A DNA stretch of 64,000 nt from Halospeciosus flavus (GCF_029814175.1 NZ_CP122313.1:124001-188000); one strand, 5' to 3'. Counted from the first letter of the stretch, positions 17,874-28,741 are shown. Numbers and translations are program-made. Notes: generated from the letters alone by a model not told the origin.

Positions 17874-19610
17874 ATGACACAACGAGAGCTCTCCGTGCTT
17901 ATGGCCGCCCTGTTCGTGACGAGCCTAGTCACGGGTCTCGTTACTGCAAGCCCGCCACGGCCAGGCACGGAGGGGAATGGGCTCACAGAGAACGAATCAG
18001 CGACGCTGTGGTCTCGCGACGCGGACAGCTACATCAGCCAAGAGGAGTACCAGCAGCGCTACGGCGAGAGCCGGACCGCGATGCACCAGCTCGCAAACGG
18101 GACGGACATCACGTTCACGCGCCCGCCGGCGACAGCTGCAACGTGGACGCGAAACGACTTCGCTGATCTCGAAGCCGGTGGGTCGGATACGTCCGTGTAT
18201 CCGCGTCACGCGTCGCTCGAAGACGGGGTATTCATCGAGGACGCCCACGCCACAGTGTTCGCAGTGCAGCCGTCGACGCGAGGTCACTTGGAGTCGGGTG
18301 ACACGCCGCTCTATATCGCGCCGAACGGCACGATGCGGGGGTTCGTCGACTATCGCGTTCGCGTCCCGAACGGGAGCTCTTCGGGGAACACGACGATCGA
18401 GTGGTCGCTCGCGAGCAACGAGGTTGAGGAGGTTCGATTGCAGAAGGACGGCGAAACCATCGTCGAGCGCGACGGCTCGCACACGCCGGCCCTCGACTAC
18501 CAGATCGAGGATGACTGGAGTGCAAACCTCACGCTTGAAGCCGAGATCAGCGTCCGGTTGAAGAAGACCACGCGAATCGACCGAGGCGACGAGACTGATG
18601 TCGAGGTCACGTACCGAACCGAATCGCTCAACGTCTCGGATTCGATCGCCGTCGAGATCTACGACCTCTCGGCGTACCCCTACTACGCCGAGTATCCCAA
18701 TGGTGACGCCGGTGTGGCCATTTTCCAGTCCAGACCGTGGCAGGGGTACACGCTGACGGAGAATGGAAGCGCACGAGTGCGTGGCGTCTGGCGGTTCTAC
18801 ACCGCTCGGAACACCAACTGGGATACACTCGTCAGGTCGAACCGAACCGACAGCGCCACCGTCGAGTCGGATGCGATTCCGGTCTATATTCACGCGTACC
18901 CGTCGCGAATCGGCCCGCGTGCTGAACCAGTTCGCGATGGCCCAGAGATTATCGACACCTGGGGCACTGACCGACCGTCTCCGGACGGAACGCTCGGTGA
19001 GAACATCAACATCGACATCGTCAACCAGTCGTACACGACGACGTACGGTGTTGCGGTTCGCGCGGAGAACGTCGACCGCGACGCGCTCCAGGTGGCGGGG
19101 ATCGTACGGGGCGTGAACGCCTCGATTGTGGCACCTGACGCTAGCTCAGAGCGGCAGCTCCGGCGCAGTAATCTGACGGTTGAGGTGCTCCAGCAGAACA
19201 AAAGTCAGGCCACACTCCGCATCGAACTCCGAGACAACGAGACCGGCGCACCGATCGTGCTCAGCGATCCCGACCGACGATATCCAATTGGCGGGAACAC
19301 TCGCAACGGGTACATCACCATCGCGGAGCAACGCGTCGAGACCAACGCCTCCGGGGTGGCGATTGTGACGATCGACGAGCCGGGTATCTACACAGCACGG
19401 TACCATCCGGGTTCGTGGCTCGGGCACAACCCCGCATATGTGAGCGACACGGCGACCGCTCGCTGGCATTCGCTCGGAACCATCGACGGCTGGTTTGCGT
19501 TCCTTTTCGAGGTGGGCTGGCAGCTCATCCCGTTCGTCGTAATGTTCTACGCGGGACGCCGGGTCCTGCGGATGCTCGGTCCGGACGACATCTTCGACAG
19601 CAAACCATGA
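17874..19610 (+). CDS. Large exported surface protein of the conjugation operon
   Basis: A 578-residue protein with an N-terminal signal (MAALFVTSLVTGLVTA). It has a long Ser/Thr/Asn-rich beta-type ectodomain with many N-glycosylation sequons, and a C-terminal membrane segment (about 545-565) followed by a short basic tail. It is probably displayed outside the cell, where it could mediate mating contact. No named family recognised. Its stop overlaps the next start (ATGA at 19607). Confidence 0.75.
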   Translation: MTQRELSVLMAALFVTSLVTGLVTASPPRPGTEGNGLTENESATLWSRDADSYISQEEYQQRYGESRTAMHQLANGTDITFTRPPATAATWTRNDFADLEAGGSDTSVYPRHASLEDGVFIEDAHATVFAVQPSTRGHLESGDTPLYIAPNGTMRGFVDYRVRVPNGSSSGNTTIEWSLASNEVEEVRLQKDGETIVERDGSHTPALDYQIEDDWSANLTLEAEISVRLKKTTRIDRGDETDVEVTYRTESLNVSDSIAVEIYDLSAYPYYAEYPNGDAGVAIFQSRPWQGYTLTENGSARVRGVWRFYTARNTNWDTLVRSNRTDSATVESDAIPVYIHAYPSRIGPRAEPVRDGPEIIDTWGTDRPSPDGTLGENINIDIVNQSYTTTYGVAVRAENVDRDALQVAGIVRGVNASIVAPDASSERQLRRSNLTVEVLQQNKSQATLRIELRDNETGAPIVLSDPDRRYPIGGNTRNGYITIAEQRVETNASGVAIVTIDEPGIYTARYHPGSWLGHNPAYVSDTATARWHSLGTIDGWFAFLFEVGWQLIPFVVMFYAGRRVLRMLGPDDIFDSKP

Positions 19611-20464
19611 CTCACCACAGCTCACTCAGCAGACGTACCGCCCTCCGAACAGTTGCCGGCGCCGCGCTTGCTGGCGTTGCCGGTTGTCTCGACAACGGTG
19701 GGAACACCGAAACGCCCAATAGTGGTAATGGCTCTCCAGACGGTCAAAATACGCTCAAGCGCGTTGCCGCCGATGGAACAACTCTCGTCGTCGAACTCAC
19801 TGCGGAAGCTGATGTCGATCAGATCAATCTCATTCAACCGGACGGGGAACTGTTCGGACAGCGCGAAGTCGCCACAGGCTCCCAGCAGGTTTCGTTCGAA
19901 ATTGGGACCGCTTACGCACCCGGTGAGTACCGCGTACTCGCGTTGAAGGGCGATGAGACTGTCGTCGAAACCTCACTTCCCATCCAGCCGGATCTTGGAA
20001 TTGTGGAGATGGGAATCGGAAGAAACCAGCCCGATAAGATGTGGGACGGGCCAAGCGACGAAATAGCTGAAGAAGCATTTGTGACGGTTGAGAATCAGGG
20101 CAGTGGTCCGGAGGCGATAACGAAACTACTCTTCGTTGGGGACGTACCGTATCCCTCAGACGAAGAAGGTACGAACTATGCTGCCAACGAGGACGTGAGT
20201 GGGATATACGATGCGGATGCGGATACGGAGGTTGACGAAGTTGTCATAACCGCTGGCGAGAAAATCACGATCTACAGCTCTCGGTCGCCGTTCGCCTTCG
20301 TTCCGGGCGGGGGGACATCCTGCACGGACGAACAACAGAGCGGGGAGTTCGATCTCATCCTCGAAACCCAGGTTGGAGCAAATCAAGTTTCGAAAACGTA
20401 CACTATCCAGTATTCGGCTTCAACAGAGTCTGACAACTGTGATATCACCATTAATGAGGCATAG
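19607..20464 (+). CDS. Tat-exported lipoprotein of the conjugation operon
   Basis: A 285-residue protein. SRRTALRTVAGAALAGVAGC is a twin-arginine signal ending in a lipobox cysteine. The mature part is acidic and strand-rich, with one Cys pair late in the chain. It starts inside the upstream stop codon (ATGA) and ends 2 bp before the next gene. Likely a surface subunit of the transfer apparatus; specific role unknown. Confidence 0.8.
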   Translation: MTHHSSLSRRTALRTVAGAALAGVAGCLDNGGNTETPNSGNGSPDGQNTLKRVAADGTTLVVELTAEADVDQINLIQPDGELFGQREVATGSQQVSFEIGTAYAPGEYRVLALKGDETVVETSLPIQPDLGIVEMGIGRNQPDKMWDGPSDEIAEEAFVTVENQGSGPEAITKLLFVGDVPYPSDEEGTNYAANEDVSGIYDADADTEVDEVVITAGEKITIYSSRSPFAFVPGGGTSCTDEQQSGEFDLILETQVGANQVSKTYTIQYSASTESDNCDITINEA

Positions 20465-20466
20465 CC

Positions 20467-21582
20467 ATGGTTGACCTGATTGATGTCTTCTTAGAAGGGT
20501 TCAAAGACGCCGTCGACTGGGTCATTAGCCTCTTCATGGAAGGGCTGACGGCTGGCTACGAGACCCTGACAGAGGAGATGTTTGGCACGCCGACGCCTGA
20601 GACGGATGGGGCATTCGTCTTCGGCGACCCGGTCAACGCTCCCTGGCAGGCAATCCGAGATGCGCTGGTGGGCGGTGAGATCATGCTGATCTCGTTGCTC
20701 CTCCTGTTGATGTGCGTCCAAGGACGGCACACGATCCGGATTTTTAATCTCGGGAGTGCATACGAAGCCAGACGGACGAAGAAGACCGCCTGGGTTGGAG
20801 CGTTCCTTATTATCAGCTGGTACTGGGTGAGTATTCTGGGCCTCTACATAGTGGATGGATTCACGATTGCTCTGATGCCGAGTCTCAGTTCACTAGGTGA
20901 TGCGATGGTCAATTTCCTCGAAGTCTCTCTAACGAATCCCGGGCTTGCACTCGTATTCGCCCTTCTCGGCGGTCTCTCGATGTGGGCCCTGGAGGCACTG
21001 TACTTCATTCGAGAGATTCTCCTCTACGTCTACGTGTATGGAATGCCGATAGCGTTTGCACTTGGCTACGGCAATATTCCGGTGCTCTCCGATATCGCGA
21101 TGGGATTTACCAAACGGTTCGTCCCGCTCGCAGTTCTTCCCCTCCCGGCAGCAGTAGTGTTCAAAGGATACGATTTGCTCTACTCGCAAGATGCAATTGC
21201 TCCAAATAGCGTGTTTCTGAAGTACTTGGTAGCAGTCTCGCTACCCCTGATTGCTCTCTATGTCACGTGGAAGACGTTCAAATACGCGACTCCGCTGACT
21301 GCCAAGGTCGTCGGTGGTGCTACGAAAGGGGCGGCACTCGTCGGCGGTGTCGCTGCTGGAGCCTACGTCGGTGGTGCTGGCGTCGCGACAACTGCCGCCC
21401 GGTGGGGGCCGAAAGCGGCCGCAGGACAAGCTGTCGCCCAGAAAGCAGCCGCCCGTGGAGACAATGGAGATCAGGGTAGCGGTAAGCCGTCGTACCGCAG
21501 AACCGAGAATGACCCGGGCGAGCCGACAGCGAACACATCGAGTGACAAACGCGATACGGAGTTTGATCGAGGGACCCAGTAA
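20467..21582 (+). CDS. Polytopic membrane protein, VirB6/TrbL-like
   Basis: A 371-residue protein with about six membrane segments (for example IMLISLLLLLMC, WVGAFLIISWYWVSILGLYI, LVFALLGGLSMWALEAL). A Gly/Ala-rich stretch (GGVAAGAYVGGAGVATTAA) and a charged C-terminal tail follow. Order in the operon and topology match the inner-membrane channel subunit VirB6/TrbL; sequence similarity to VirB6 is not obvious by eye. Confidence 0.75.
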   Translation: MVDLIDVFLEGFKDAVDWVISLFMEGLTAGYETLTEEMFGTPTPETDGAFVFGDPVNAPWQAIRDALVGGEIMLISLLLLLMCVQGRHTIRIFNLGSAYEARRTKKTAWVGAFLIISWYWVSILGLYIVDGFTIALMPSLSSLGDAMVNFLEVSLTNPGLALVFALLGGLSMWALEALYFIREILLYVYVYGMPIAFALGYGNIPVLSDIAMGFTKRFVPLAVLPLPAAVVFKGYDLLYSQDAIAPNSVFLKYLVAVSLPLIALYVTWKTFKYATPLTAKVVGGATKGAALVGGVAAGAYVGGAGVATTAARWGPKAAAGQAVAQKAAARGDNGDQGSGKPSYRRTENDPGEPTANTSSDKRDTEFDRGTQ

Positions 21583-21584
21583 TT

Positions 21585-22706
21585 ATGTCAACCGATAAAG
21601 ACGCAGCTGCACGGCGAATTATGAATCAGTTCGGAGAGAAAGGCCGTATCCCGTACCTCAACATCGAGGAGGGTGATGTCGGCGTTCTCATTGCCTTCCC
21701 CATTATCGGGTTGTTCGTCGCCGGCCTCACCGGGATCGAGTCACTTGCCCTCCCGTTCGTAGCTGGCGGCTTGGGGTTCGGCGTTGCCGTCATCTACGTC
21801 TCACCGAATCACTTGAACGCCTGGACGTGGACGAAAGACGTCTATCGGTACGCCAAGCGACCACAGATCACATTCAGCGCCCCAGACAACGCAGAGAGCG
21901 CCACGAATGAGACGACACGGAATGAGGGCGGGCTCGCCAACTATACGCCGTTCAAACCCGACGAACGAACCCAGGACCTCACGAACGTCAAGCGGGCGTG
22001 GCCCGGCGTTGGTACCATCCAGCGGGCGGACGGGACGATGGAGGCGTTCGTCGAGATCCAGCCGGGGAACATGGATTTCGCCATGTCCGACGACTGGGCA
22101 CAGCTCCAGGAGGCTGGCGAGGAATTCGCTAATAAGGAACTCGACTCGAAGCTCAAAGTCCACGCTACAACTCGCTCGTTCCCGGTCGAGCAAATCATCG
22201 AGAATATCGAAAACCGCCTCTCCGACGAAGACGTCACGGAGAACCCAATCTTCCGGGAACTTCTCGAAGAATACCGGGAGACGCGGCCGAAGGAAATGCG
22301 TGACCGGGGCATTCAGCAGGTCCGGTACTACATCGGTGTCGAGGTCAGCCCCCTGGAGGTCTATGATCGCTACCAAGACGAGGGTACCCCCGTCGAGAAG
22401 CTGACCCAGTTCCCCGTCATCGGGTTCCTGTTCAACCCGTTCGTCACCCGTCGTGAGGACCTCACCGACGTCGAGCGCCGTACCCAGATGTTCGAGAAGC
22501 TGGACAGTCGCGTCAACGACCTGCGGGCCGAGTTCATCCAGCAATCCTCTGGCTGGTCCGCTCGTCGCCTCAGTACGGTTGAGCTGTTCGTGCTGAATAT
22601 GGACTTCTGGAACGGTCGGGAACACGACTACGACGACGCAGAGCGCGTCGTTCGAGAGCAATCGATCGTCGGCCATTCGCGCCGGGAGGACGAGTCCGAT
22701 GCTTAG
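21585..22706 (+). CDS. VirB3/PrgI-like membrane protein preceding VirB4
   Basis: A 373-residue protein. Two adjacent membrane segments at about 29-66 (VGVLIAFPIIGLFVAGLTG and a second Gly-rich helix) precede a soluble domain with alpha/beta character (FVEIQPGNMDFAMSDDW, RYYIGVEVSPLEVYDRY). That layout matches the PrgI/VirB3 membrane module plus a VirB4 N-terminal-like domain. It overlaps the VirB4 gene by 8 bp, so the two are probably made stoichiometrically. Confidence 0.75.
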   Translation: MSTDKDAAARRIMNQFGEKGRIPYLNIEEGDVGVLIAFPIIGLFVAGLTGIESLALPFVAGGLGFGVAVIYVSPNHLNAWTWTKDVYRYAKRPQITFSAPDNAESATNETTRNEGGLANYTPFKPDERTQDLTNVKRAWPGVGTIQRADGTMEAFVEIQPGNMDFAMSDDWAQLQEAGEEFANKELDSKLKVHATTRSFPVEQIIENIENRLSDEDVTENPIFRELLEEYRETRPKEMRDRGIQQVRYYIGVEVSPLEVYDRYQDEGTPVEKLTQFPVIGFLFNPFVTRREDLTDVERRTQMFEKLDSRVNDLRAEFIQQSSGWSARRLSTVELFVLNMDFWNGREHDYDDAERVVREQSIVGHSRREDESDA

Positions 22707-24927
22707 CGTCCTTCTTCAGGCCGGTGGGAGGGCAACCGATCAAGTCGCCGAGTGGTTACTGAATCCAACGTCGACCGAAGGCGCAGCGCTCTACGTCCTT
22801 CTGGCCGTCATCCTCGGCGTCGCTGGCAAGCTTCTGTGGGGTCGATATCACGGCACCAACGATGAGGAGGAAGTCGATTTCTCGGACGTCCTCGACGAAG
22901 AGACGCTGGAGGAAGGCAACGCAGAAGGGCAGATCCTGGACGATATCTCAGAGTCGCACAAGACGGTAACTGCGCCGGCAGCCATCGAGTGGGAGACGCG
23001 AGCAGCCCACGTCGGCGAGCAGTGGACGACGACGCTGTACATCGCCGACTACGCCGACTATCCCAGCGATGGCTATCTGAGCGACCTCTTCGAGATGACG
23101 GACGTCCAGTTCGATTTGACGGCCCACATCACGCCGAAGAACCAGGAGCGGGCCCGGAACGAACTGCAGGACATCGCGGACGACCTGCAGGTCGACGCCG
23201 ATATCGAACAGAGCGTCCGTAGCGCCTACCTCCAGGAGCGAGCGAACGAGGCCGCGGCGACGTACAAGGCCGTCGAGAATGGCGCGAACGTCTTCGATCA
23301 GGGGATGTTCATTACGGTCAGAGCCGACGAGAAGGAGGAACTCCGGGACGCCGTTCAGGAGGTCAAGAGTGCGCTCCGTGATGACCCCGCGAACCTCACG
23401 CCGAAGACGGCGATCTGTCGGCAGGATCTCGCGCTCCAGTCCGCCGCGCCCATCGGTGACAACGAGTTCGGCCGCGAGTCCATCGCGCTCGGCGGCGCCG
23501 TCGGCGCGTTACTCTCCTCGCCGCACAACGCGACGATTCTCGAGGAGGGCGGGGTGGAGTTCGGGATTCACAAGGACACCCAGAGCCCGGTCGTCATCGA
23601 CCCGTTCGCCCGGGATAACGGGTATGCGATGTTCACCGTCGGCGACACCGGTTCGGGAAAGTCGTTCAGCTCCAAGCAGAACTTCATCCGGTCGATCGAG
23701 CAAAGCAAGGACCGTATCGGCATCATCCTCGAGCCGTTGAACAACTGGGCCGGCGTCGCCGAAGCCCTTGACGCCAAGCGAATCACTGTTGGTGGGACGC
23801 TCGGGCTGAACCCCCTGGAGATTCGGGAGACGCCCGAGCACGTCCAGCGGGCGATGGGTGAGGACGCGAGCCCGTTCAACGAGAAGCTCGACGACGCGAT
23901 GAGCTTCCTCACCAACTTCTTCGCGTTACGTGGAATTTCACTAGGCGACCGCCGGACGACGCTGGAACTCGGGCTCAAGCGAGCGTACAAACGCAACGGC
24001 ATCACCGACGACATCTCGACGCACGGCAATCCGAGTCCGACGATTCGGGATATGATGGATGTCTTCGAGGACATGGTTGACGACCCCGAGGCGTTCGTCG
24101 TGCGAGCCGACGAGGAAGCCGGGAAGATTAAGGAAGACGCGACGTGGCTCCTTGACCAGCTTCGCCCCTTCGAGGAAGGTGGGCGGCACGGTAATCTGGG
24201 ACAGTCATCGGCGTTCGACATTCGCGACGAGAAGGTCATCTACCTCGACCTCGCCCAGCAAGAGGGCAGCGTCGACAGCAGCACGGCGCTGACGATGCAG
24301 CTGCTTATCTCACTGGTGTACGAGCGCGCAAAAGTCTCGGAGAAGGAGGTCGTGTTCTACATCGACGAGGCGCGTTACATTATGCAGGACGCCGCGAGTC
24401 TGGCGTTCCTCGAGACAGTGTTCCGCCACCACCGGCATCACGACCTCTCGATCCGTCTGGTCACCCAGACGGTCGACGAGTTCTTCGAGCACGCCGAATC
24501 CGAGGCGATTCTGGACCAATGTGCGGTTAAGCAGTTCCACCGCCTCGACGGGATGGACGAAGAATGGGCCGACGAGTTCGGCTTGAACTACGCGCAGATG
24601 CGGTTCGTTCAGGACGCTGTCCCCGGCAACGAGGACGCCGGCTTCTCCGAGGCGCTGGTGGGCGTCGACGGCGAGTGGCGCGGCATTCAGGTCAAAGCGA
24701 TGCCCAAGGAGAAGCGGGTCATCGACTTTGACCCGACCTCCCAAGTTCGGTCCTCGCTGCCCGGCGCCGGCGACGACGCCGTCGATACCGAGATGCAGGA
24801 GTTTCAGGAAGAGCTCGAACACCGAGCAACGAACGGAACGAACGAAACGAGCGAACTGAACGAGGAATCAGACGCCGTCGAAGCTGAGCCAGACGGCGGG
24901 ACTACGGAGGACACCAACGATGGCTGA
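22699..24927 (+). CDS. virB4: VirB4-family conjugation ATPase
   Basis: A 742-residue ATPase with an N-terminal membrane helix (about 22-40). Walker A is GDTGSGKSF (about 314) and Walker B VVFYIDEARYIM (about 550), followed by the RLVTQTVDEF motif. VirB4 powers assembly of the type IV secretion channel. The start overlaps the upstream gene; the stop overlaps the coupling-protein start by 8 bp. Confidence 0.9.
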   Translation: MLSVLLQAGGRATDQVAEWLLNPTSTEGAALYVLLAVILGVAGKLLWGRYHGTNDEEEVDFSDVLDEETLEEGNAEGQILDDISESHKTVTAPAAIEWETRAAHVGEQWTTTLYIADYADYPSDGYLSDLFEMTDVQFDLTAHITPKNQERARNELQDIADDLQVDADIEQSVRSAYLQERANEAAATYKAVENGANVFDQGMFITVRADEKEELRDAVQEVKSALRDDPANLTPKTAICRQDLALQSAAPIGDNEFGRESIALGGAVGALLSSPHNATILEEGGVEFGIHKDTQSPVVIDPFARDNGYAMFTVGDTGSGKSFSSKQNFIRSIEQSKDRIGIILEPLNNWAGVAEALDAKRITVGGTLGLNPLEIRETPEHVQRAMGEDASPFNEKLDDAMSFLTNFFALRGISLGDRRTTLELGLKRAYKRNGITDDISTHGNPSPTIRDMMDVFEDMVDDPEAFVVRADEEAGKIKEDATWLLDQLRPFEEGGRHGNLGQSSAFDIRDEKVIYLDLAQQEGSVDSSTALTMQLLISLVYERAKVSEKEVVFYIDEARYIMQDAASLAFLETVFRHHRHHDLSIRLVTQTVDEFFEHAESEAILDQCAVKQFHRLDGMDEEWADEFGLNYAQMRFVQDAVPGNEDAGFSEALVGVDGEWRGIQVKAMPKEKRVIDFDPTSQVRSSLPGAGDDAVDTEMQEFQEELEHRATNGTNETSELNEESDAVEAEPDGGTTEDTNDG

Positions 24928-27900
24928 GTACCTGCGCGTCACGCCGACATCCGAGCGGCTTGACCCGGAGAGCATCCCCCGAGTCCTCGACAGCCTCCAC
25001 AAACTGACCACGCCCGGCTCGTCGGGCCTCGGGGCGAAGCTGAACCCACTTCACAGTGAGACACCACCCCGATTCGAGTTCCTCGCAATCAGTGATGGAC
25101 CCGACGACCCGGTGGAGTTCTTCTACGGGGCCGACGCCCACCTCGATACGCTTGAGAAGCGCCTCCGATCCATCTATCCGGCCACGTTCGACATCGAGCG
25201 CGTCGACGTCGACGTCGCCGCCCGGCTCATTCAGCCAGTCGAGTTCACACCGCAGGAATTCGTCGACCACTACGAGGCCGGGCGGCTGCAGTACGAGTTT
25301 GACCCGGCAGAACAGTACGATATCGACGAGAAATCAGTGGATTCCGAGGCAGCCGAAGCAGACCCCGTTGTCGACGGCGGTTCGGCAACCACGAGAGTCC
25401 CCGATCATCACGTGACTGTCGGGGACTCAGCCCTTGAACTAGCACCGCCCGATGCACTTCCAGACGACGAGGAAGAGCAACGGGCCATCGAGAAGCCGAC
25501 GATGACACCAGCGGGAACGATTCTAGCTCGCCCGGCACAAAACGCTGTCTCGCCGCTCGGTGTCCGGTGGTGTGGCGCCGCGTCGCGGAAGCAGGACTGG
25601 ATGACCTCGCTGACGCCGTTCACGACAGAGGAAACGAACGGCGATCTCTCGTCCGTCGACGAGCCCGGCGCGGCGCTGGCGTCGCTGATCGACCATCTGA
25701 TGGAGGCGACAGCGCCGACCGCGTTCCAGGTCGTTTTCCAACGGCGTGCCAGCTGGCAGTCCGACGCGGAGGTGCGGAAAGAGGACCTCGTCGACGGCCG
25801 GGATACGTTCTTCCAGGAAGTCGTCGGTTCGTTGCTCGAGGTCGAGGAACAACGGAGCGACCAGGACGACCGGCAGCTCAGCGAGGCCGTCGAGAAGCGG
25901 ATCGAGTACATCGACGCGAAGAACGCCAAACGGTCGTTCACGGTCAACATCCGGGCCGTCGGCGTCCCCACCGACGACACCCGCGACGACCTCGATGGCC
26001 GAATGGACTCGCTCCTCCCCGTGTTCGACCCGCTTGATGGGCCGTTCTACGAGGTCGAAGGGCAACGCCTCCGGGACAGCGGCTTCCGTGAGAAAACGAA
26101 GGAGAAGAAGGCACGGGCCGCTCTCCAGCGCCTCCTCAATCGCGAGTTGACGACGGGACGAGGGAAGACCCGCCCCGAGCTGGTCCTCAGCGGGACGGAG
26201 CTCGCGAACTTCGTCCTCGTCCCCTCCTCCGAACAGTTGACCGTCGAAGGGACGCGGGGAACGAGGGCCGAACAGCAGAGTCGGAATCCGCTTCCGTGGC
26301 CGAATCCGGATCTGATCCAGCAGTTCCAGGACGGGATGGCTATCGGCTACGCGCTCGACGAGAACGGTGAACCACGGCCGGACCCGATCCGGATCCCGCC
26401 GGACCTGTTGCCGACGCATTACGGGCGGTTCGCGTCGACGGGTGGCGGGAAGTCGAAGGCCATCATCAACGACGCGCTCTCGCTCCGTGAGACGACTGGT
26501 GGCCCCGTTGTCCTCGTCGACCCGAAGGGGGACGGGATGTGTGAGAACTACCTGCGCTGCCACTACGAGCGGTTCAGTGGCCTCGACGACGTCTACCACT
26601 TCCGCGTCCCGGAGACAATCCCCGCGTTCTCGTTCTTCGATATCCGCCCCGCGCTCGAAGCGGGCCGCAACCGTGAGGACGCGATTCAAGACAAGGTCGA
26701 CCACTTCCACGACATCCTTCGGATGATTATGGGCCGCGAGCAGTACGGCCAGGCGTTCGTCGCGAACGAGATTCTGAGCTACCTGATCAAGGCGCTGTTC
26801 GACGAGGAGTACGGGAGCGACGTGTTCGGGCTGGACGATCTCTTCGCTGCTGCCCTCCGGATGCAGCGCGACCAGACGATTCCCCCGGTTTCAGCGGACA
26901 ACCAGAACATCGAGGAATCGCTGACGCGCCACTTCGCGAAGGACAACCACCAGTTCCAGGTGTCGATGGACGCCGTCGGGAATCGCCTCGACAAGCTCAA
27001 AGAGGACGCGCATCTCCGCCGGATCTTCAGCCACGTCCCCGAGCAGAATGACGCCGGCGAGTACGTTGACAACCGCTTCGACTTCCGCGAGTTCCTCGAC
27101 GAAGACGCTACCATCATCTTCGACCTCGGCGACCTCCGGCCGGAGGCACAGCGAGCGATCACCCTACTACTGTTGAGCAATCTATGGGACGCCGTGCAGG
27201 TGCGCCGACGCGACGGCCAGACCGACTACGAGAAGCTCACGAACCTCATCATCGAGGAGGCGGCGCCGGTCGCGTCGACAAAGCTCGTCTCCGAGCAGCT
27301 CCTGCCGCAGGGCCGGTCGTTCGGCCTGAGTATGGGGCTCGTGATGCAGTTCCCTGAACAGGTGCGGAACCGGAATGAGCGGGCCTACGACGAGGTGCTG
27401 AACAACATCAAGACGAAGCTCATCGGGAACATCTCGATCGAGCGCGACCTCGCGGAGTCACTTGCCCACGAGGACCTCTCTCCGACCGAACTCCGCAACC
27501 GAATCAACACGCTGCCGAGCGGCGAGTGGATCGCGCAACTCCCGAGCCCATCCTTCGGGGAGACTGGTCCGCCGCCGTTTTCGTTGAAGCCGCTCCCGAT
27601 TGCGCCGGGGCATCCAGAAAGCGACCAGCCGCTCACAGAGCCCCAGGAAGACCATTTCGAGTCCGTGTCCCGGACACGGATGGTCGAACGGACACAGGCC
27701 CAGTACGGGCTGAGAGAGCCGACTGAGTCGAGCACTACCTCGGAAGAGACTGGCTGGGGTAGTACGGGGGCCGAGACGACGGGCTCGGCTACCGACGGCG
27801 ACTCAGGAACGGACCCGACGCAATCCGCGTTCATCAGCGAATCGACGACCGAGGACACGTCAACGTCGACCACGAAGCCCGAGACGGACAGCGACCCAGA

Positions 27901-28741
27901 TGCAGACGGGTCAGAGATGAGCCCCCTGTTCGGGCAGGCCACCGAGACGGACGAGGAACCAACTGGTGACCAAGCAGCGGGGCCGGCGAACGGGGCAACG
28001 CCCGTCCAGGAAACCAGCGTGCCTGTTCCCGATGACGAGCTCCGACAACGCGGGCTCAGCCGTGACGACGTCCGGTTCCTGAATCGGGTCCTCGTCGTGA
28101 TGAACAGAGAGGATGACGAGTACACGCTACTGGACAGGATGAGCCAGCTCCGGGACGAATACGACGACCTCCATATAGAGCGGCTCACGGAGCAGGACCT
28201 CCTGGAAGCGGACTCCGCGGCGGGGCGCAAGTACTACACCGTCCTCCCGGACGGTAGAGACCTCCTCGGGAGAGAATTGAAGGCGGGACCAGGAGCGGGC
28301 GATCTCGGCGAGAAAACGCCACACAAGGTTGGCGTCCGACTCCTCGAGCTGTGGTTCCAGCAGCGGGACGATGTCGTTCGCGTGGAACCGTACTACGAAA
28401 CCGACGACGGCACCGTCCTGGACGTGGCCGGCTTCGACGAGAACGGCGATCTCGTCTGGGCCGGCGAAGCAGAGCTCGCGAGTAACAACCGGCACGCCCC
28501 GGTCGAGGATTACGACAAACTCAGCGCGGTGGACGCCGACGCGATCTGGGCCTTCAACAATCGCGAGACGGCGCTCGACGTCCTGGATAGCCTTGCCGAC
28601 GCGGATCGGATCGACGAGCGGGTCAGCGGCCGGGCGGCACGGTCGTTCGCGACCATCAGAGACGCCGTCGACGACTTCGACGCTGCGGGCCTGACCACCG
28701 TTCGCGCCTTCAAAAATCTCGATCGAAAACTCACCCAATGA
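24920..28741 (+). CDS. VirD4/TraD-like coupling ATPase with nuclease-like C-terminal domain
   Basis: A 1,273-residue protein. The central motor has STGGGKSKAIIND (about 505), VLVDPKGDGMCENY (about 533) and NLIIEEAAPVAST (about 776). An acidic Ser/Thr-rich linker spans about 920-1020. The last 230 residues contain a winged-helix-like part, then YYETDDGTVLDVAGFDE and LVWAGEAELASNN, a D...ExE pattern resembling restriction-endonuclease folds. The coupling ATPase would pump DNA into the channel. The C-terminal domain could act as relaxase or nuclease, since no separate relaxase gene is visible; that is inference. Confidence 0.82.
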   Translation: MAEYLRVTPTSERLDPESIPRVLDSLHKLTTPGSSGLGAKLNPLHSETPPRFEFLAISDGPDDPVEFFYGADAHLDTLEKRLRSIYPATFDIERVDVDVAARLIQPVEFTPQEFVDHYEAGRLQYEFDPAEQYDIDEKSVDSEAAEADPVVDGGSATTRVPDHHVTVGDSALELAPPDALPDDEEEQRAIEKPTMTPAGTILARPAQNAVSPLGVRWCGAASRKQDWMTSLTPFTTEETNGDLSSVDEPGAALASLIDHLMEATAPTAFQVVFQRRASWQSDAEVRKEDLVDGRDTFFQEVVGSLLEVEEQRSDQDDRQLSEAVEKRIEYIDAKNAKRSFTVNIRAVGVPTDDTRDDLDGRMDSLLPVFDPLDGPFYEVEGQRLRDSGFREKTKEKKARAALQRLLNRELTTGRGKTRPELVLSGTELANFVLVPSSEQLTVEGTRGTRAEQQSRNPLPWPNPDLIQQFQDGMAIGYALDENGEPRPDPIRIPPDLLPTHYGRFASTGGGKSKAIINDALSLRETTGGPVVLVDPKGDGMCENYLRCHYERFSGLDDVYHFRVPETIPAFSFFDIRPALEAGRNREDAIQDKVDHFHDILRMIMGREQYGQAFVANEILSYLIKALFDEEYGSDVFGLDDLFAAALRMQRDQTIPPVSADNQNIEESLTRHFAKDNHQFQVSMDAVGNRLDKLKEDAHLRRIFSHVPEQNDAGEYVDNRFDFREFLDEDATIIFDLGDLRPEAQRAITLLLLSNLWDAVQVRRRDGQTDYEKLTNLIIEEAAPVASTKLVSEQLLPQGRSFGLSMGLVMQFPEQVRNRNERAYDEVLNNIKTKLIGNISIERDLAESLAHEDLSPTELRNRINTLPSGEWIAQLPSPSFGETGPPPFSLKPLPIAPGHPESDQPLTEPQEDHFESVSRTRMVERTQAQYGLREPTESSTTSEETGWGSTGAETTGSATDGDSGTDPTQSAFISESTTEDTSTSTTKPETDSDPDADGSEMSPLFGQATETDEEPTGDQAAGPANGATPVQETSVPVPDDELRQRGLSRDDVRFLNRVLVVMNREDDEYTLLDRMSQLRDEYDDLHIERLTEQDLLEADSAAGRKYYTVLPDGRDLLGRELKAGPGAGDLGEKTPHKVGVRLLELWFQQRDDVVRVEPYYETDDGTVLDVAGFDENGDLVWAGEAELASNNRHAPVEDYDKLSAVDADAIWAFNNRETALDVLDSLADADRIDERVSGRAARSFATIRDAVDDFDAAGLTTVRAFKNLDRKLTQ

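Noticed and set aside
25523-26710. 395-residue minus-strand frame over the coupling ATPase gene
   Set aside because: Antisense shadow caused by high GC at third codon positions; the plus-strand protein has clear motifs.
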